A stretch of 64,000 nucleotides of DNA, from positions 17,214,854 to 17,278,853 of the forward strand of contig NC_045147.1 in the NCBI RefSeq assembly GCF_008831285.2. The letters run 5' to 3'. Shown piece after piece: positions 62,749 to 64,000 of this stretch; the stretch's first letter is position 1; each line of letters begins with the position of its first letter. The position numbers and the translations under genes were made by a program. The notes beneath the pieces are model-generated. The model worked only from the letters and a program-made list of their open reading frames with translations, was not told the origin of the DNA and made no database searches. The stretch comes from Nymphaea colorata (taxonomy: Eukaryota > Streptophyta > Magnoliopsida > Nymphaeales > Nymphaeaceae).

Positions 62749-64000
62749 GGCTCTCTCTCCCTAGCTCTCCCTCCCACTATCCCGAGGTACAGTGAGGGTT
62801 GCAGAGAAGCGTGGGTATCCAGAGAGTGTCATGTACTGTACAAGTAGCCCTTGTCCTTGCGAAAGTGGGGAGAGAGAGAGAGAGGGGAGGGAAGGAAAAG
62901 GTGAACTCTTTCCGGTAGCAGGCCATCATTTTTCATAGTTTTCACATTTACGCTGGCTTTTTTATCATAATGCAATTTAGTATACGTTCGGGTTACAATG
63001 GCATCCTTATCATACATGTTCACCTTCTTCAAGTGAAAGACAGATTGGCATCTCTTATCATTCATTGAAGGTTTAAATTTTTTGGTCAGATTCCATTTAG
63101 CCTAAAGAATTTAGTACATTGGTTCATGTCTAAGGTTAATAAGAAGTTGGTCACTAATTCGAGTGGCATGGGAGTCCACTAAGTAAAAAAAAAAAACCCT
63201 TAAAACCTCTACCACCCAACTATTAATTGAACCTAGTCTCGGTCGAACTAAGCTTATACCAATCAAATAACTTTGTGAATGGTAGGTTAGATTTGAGATC
63301 ACCAGTCCACAAGTTCCATAATCAAGGTTGGTATTCTTATACCATCTCTCACCAAATGAGAAGCCAATCTAGGAACCAACTATTGTTATAGAAACTGAAC
63401 CCAGACCAGCTTTAGTGGACTAAGCTAGGCTGCCATTAAAGGGTCTTTCAATTGACCCCACCATCCCTCTTCCAAAAAAAAGGCCGTGATCGATCCAACC
63501 ATTTTTTTTCTTTTTAAGAAGGTCCTGCTTTTCAGAATTTTTTGAAGTCTGGATCCTGTTTTCTTGCTTTTCGTGAAAAGTATGGGGCGACCACCAAAGA
63601 TTACTTTTCTTTTTCTTTTTATCTTTTTTCCTTCTGCTGCGAATTTCGGAATGTTCAAAATTAAAGAATTGTAATGAGTTGTTGGCGTGGGACCCCCTCG
63701 CCATTAAAACGCTTGTCTTTTTTTTCTTCTTCTCCCTTGTTTTTGCCAATATTACGAGGGGATGTCTTTACACCATTAAGTTGCGAAAACTTCTTTACCA
63801 AATTCATGGTGATCTAATAATGACTGCTTTATTCTGACCGATAATGATATTTCTGAATTAAATCATCTCCTAACATATTTTCACCCAGATGGGGTGGTCA
63901 GGGTGCCCACCCATGAAAAATTTGCTCTGAGCCTATAAGAACTTGAACTTGGCCTTATCGGTTTCTTTAATGAGTCCGGTGGGTCATGGTCCTTTAATGG
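62749..64000. other. LYM upstream flank and spacer
   Basis: A (GA)n run lies at 62870-62885, about 125 bases before the LYM ATG, which may be in its leader. No TATA box was seen nearby. The rest is AT-rich with A- and T-runs; no supported gene runs off the end of the window. Confidence 0.5.

Overview
This is a piece of flowering-plant nuclear genome. The genes are split by GT-AG introns of 0.1-3.2 kb, their products are plant families (SAUR, defensin-like, MRS2-type Mg2+ transporter, LysM-GPI receptor, USP-domain receptor-like cytoplasmic kinase), and the spacers are AT-rich with long (TA)n tracts, MITEs and tRNA-derived SINEs. The calmodulin-like gene, the SAUR gene and the first exon of the LysM gene are GC-rich, while the other genes are AT-richer and intron-rich. 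That two-class composition and falling 5'-3' GC suggest a monocot or another lineage with such gradients; the species cannot be named from the sequence.

Nine genes are well supported. On the + strand: a USP-domain RLCK class VI kinase (about 10.3-13.3 kb, 11 exons), an intronless calmodulin-like protein (23.8-24.3 kb) and a short MEI2-type RRM protein (44.8-45.95 kb, 4 exons). On the - strand: an MRS2-3/MGT4-like magnesium transporter (15.3-20.95 kb, 4 exons), PYM, the partner of Mago-Y14 (25.6-31.1 kb, 4 exons), a two-exon defensin-like peptide (33.1-34.2 kb), a GOST/TMEM87-type seven-TM protein (35.9-40.85 kb, 5 exons), an intronless SAUR protein (53.0-53.5 kb) and a LYM1/LYM3-like LysM GPI-anchored protein (60.4-62.75 kb, 5 exons). 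For every multi-exon gene the exon phases add up to one open frame with sites at expected family positions.

Weaker but coding-like stretches are: a two-exon small basic protein at 6.67-7.26 kb, an 88-codon exon with its own TATA box at 42.5-42.7 kb, a three-block gene fragment at 57.35-59.03 kb, a 50-codon ORF upstream of the kinase, and an antisense ORF after the kinase.

Layout: 1-6.6 kb repeats and spacer; 6.7-13.3 kb small basic gene and kinase; 13.3-14.6 kb repeat debris; 15.3-21 kb Mg transporter; 23.8-31.1 kb CML and PYM; 31.7-32.1 kb SINE cluster; 33-41 kb defensin-like gene and GOST gene; 42.5-46 kb orphan exon and MEI2-like gene; 46-53 kb gene-poor repeat-rich spacer; 53-53.8 kb SAUR gene beside a MITE; 54-60 kb spacer with gene fragment; 60.4-62.8 kb LysM gene. 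The genes do not form an operon or a visible biosynthetic cluster; several (kinase, CML, SAUR, LysM receptor, defensin-like peptide) belong to signalling or defence families, which by itself implies no joint function.

I found no coding region for a retrotransposon or DNA transposase, no tRNA or rRNA gene, and no convincing previously undescribed multi-gene system. The most unusual points are a pair of MITEs that sit inside TA microsatellites (Micron-like behaviour), an hAT-type MITE with a recognisable 8-bp target duplication in PYM intron 3, a small SINE family with a neighbouring tandemly amplified unit, and the unassigned exon-like blocks.
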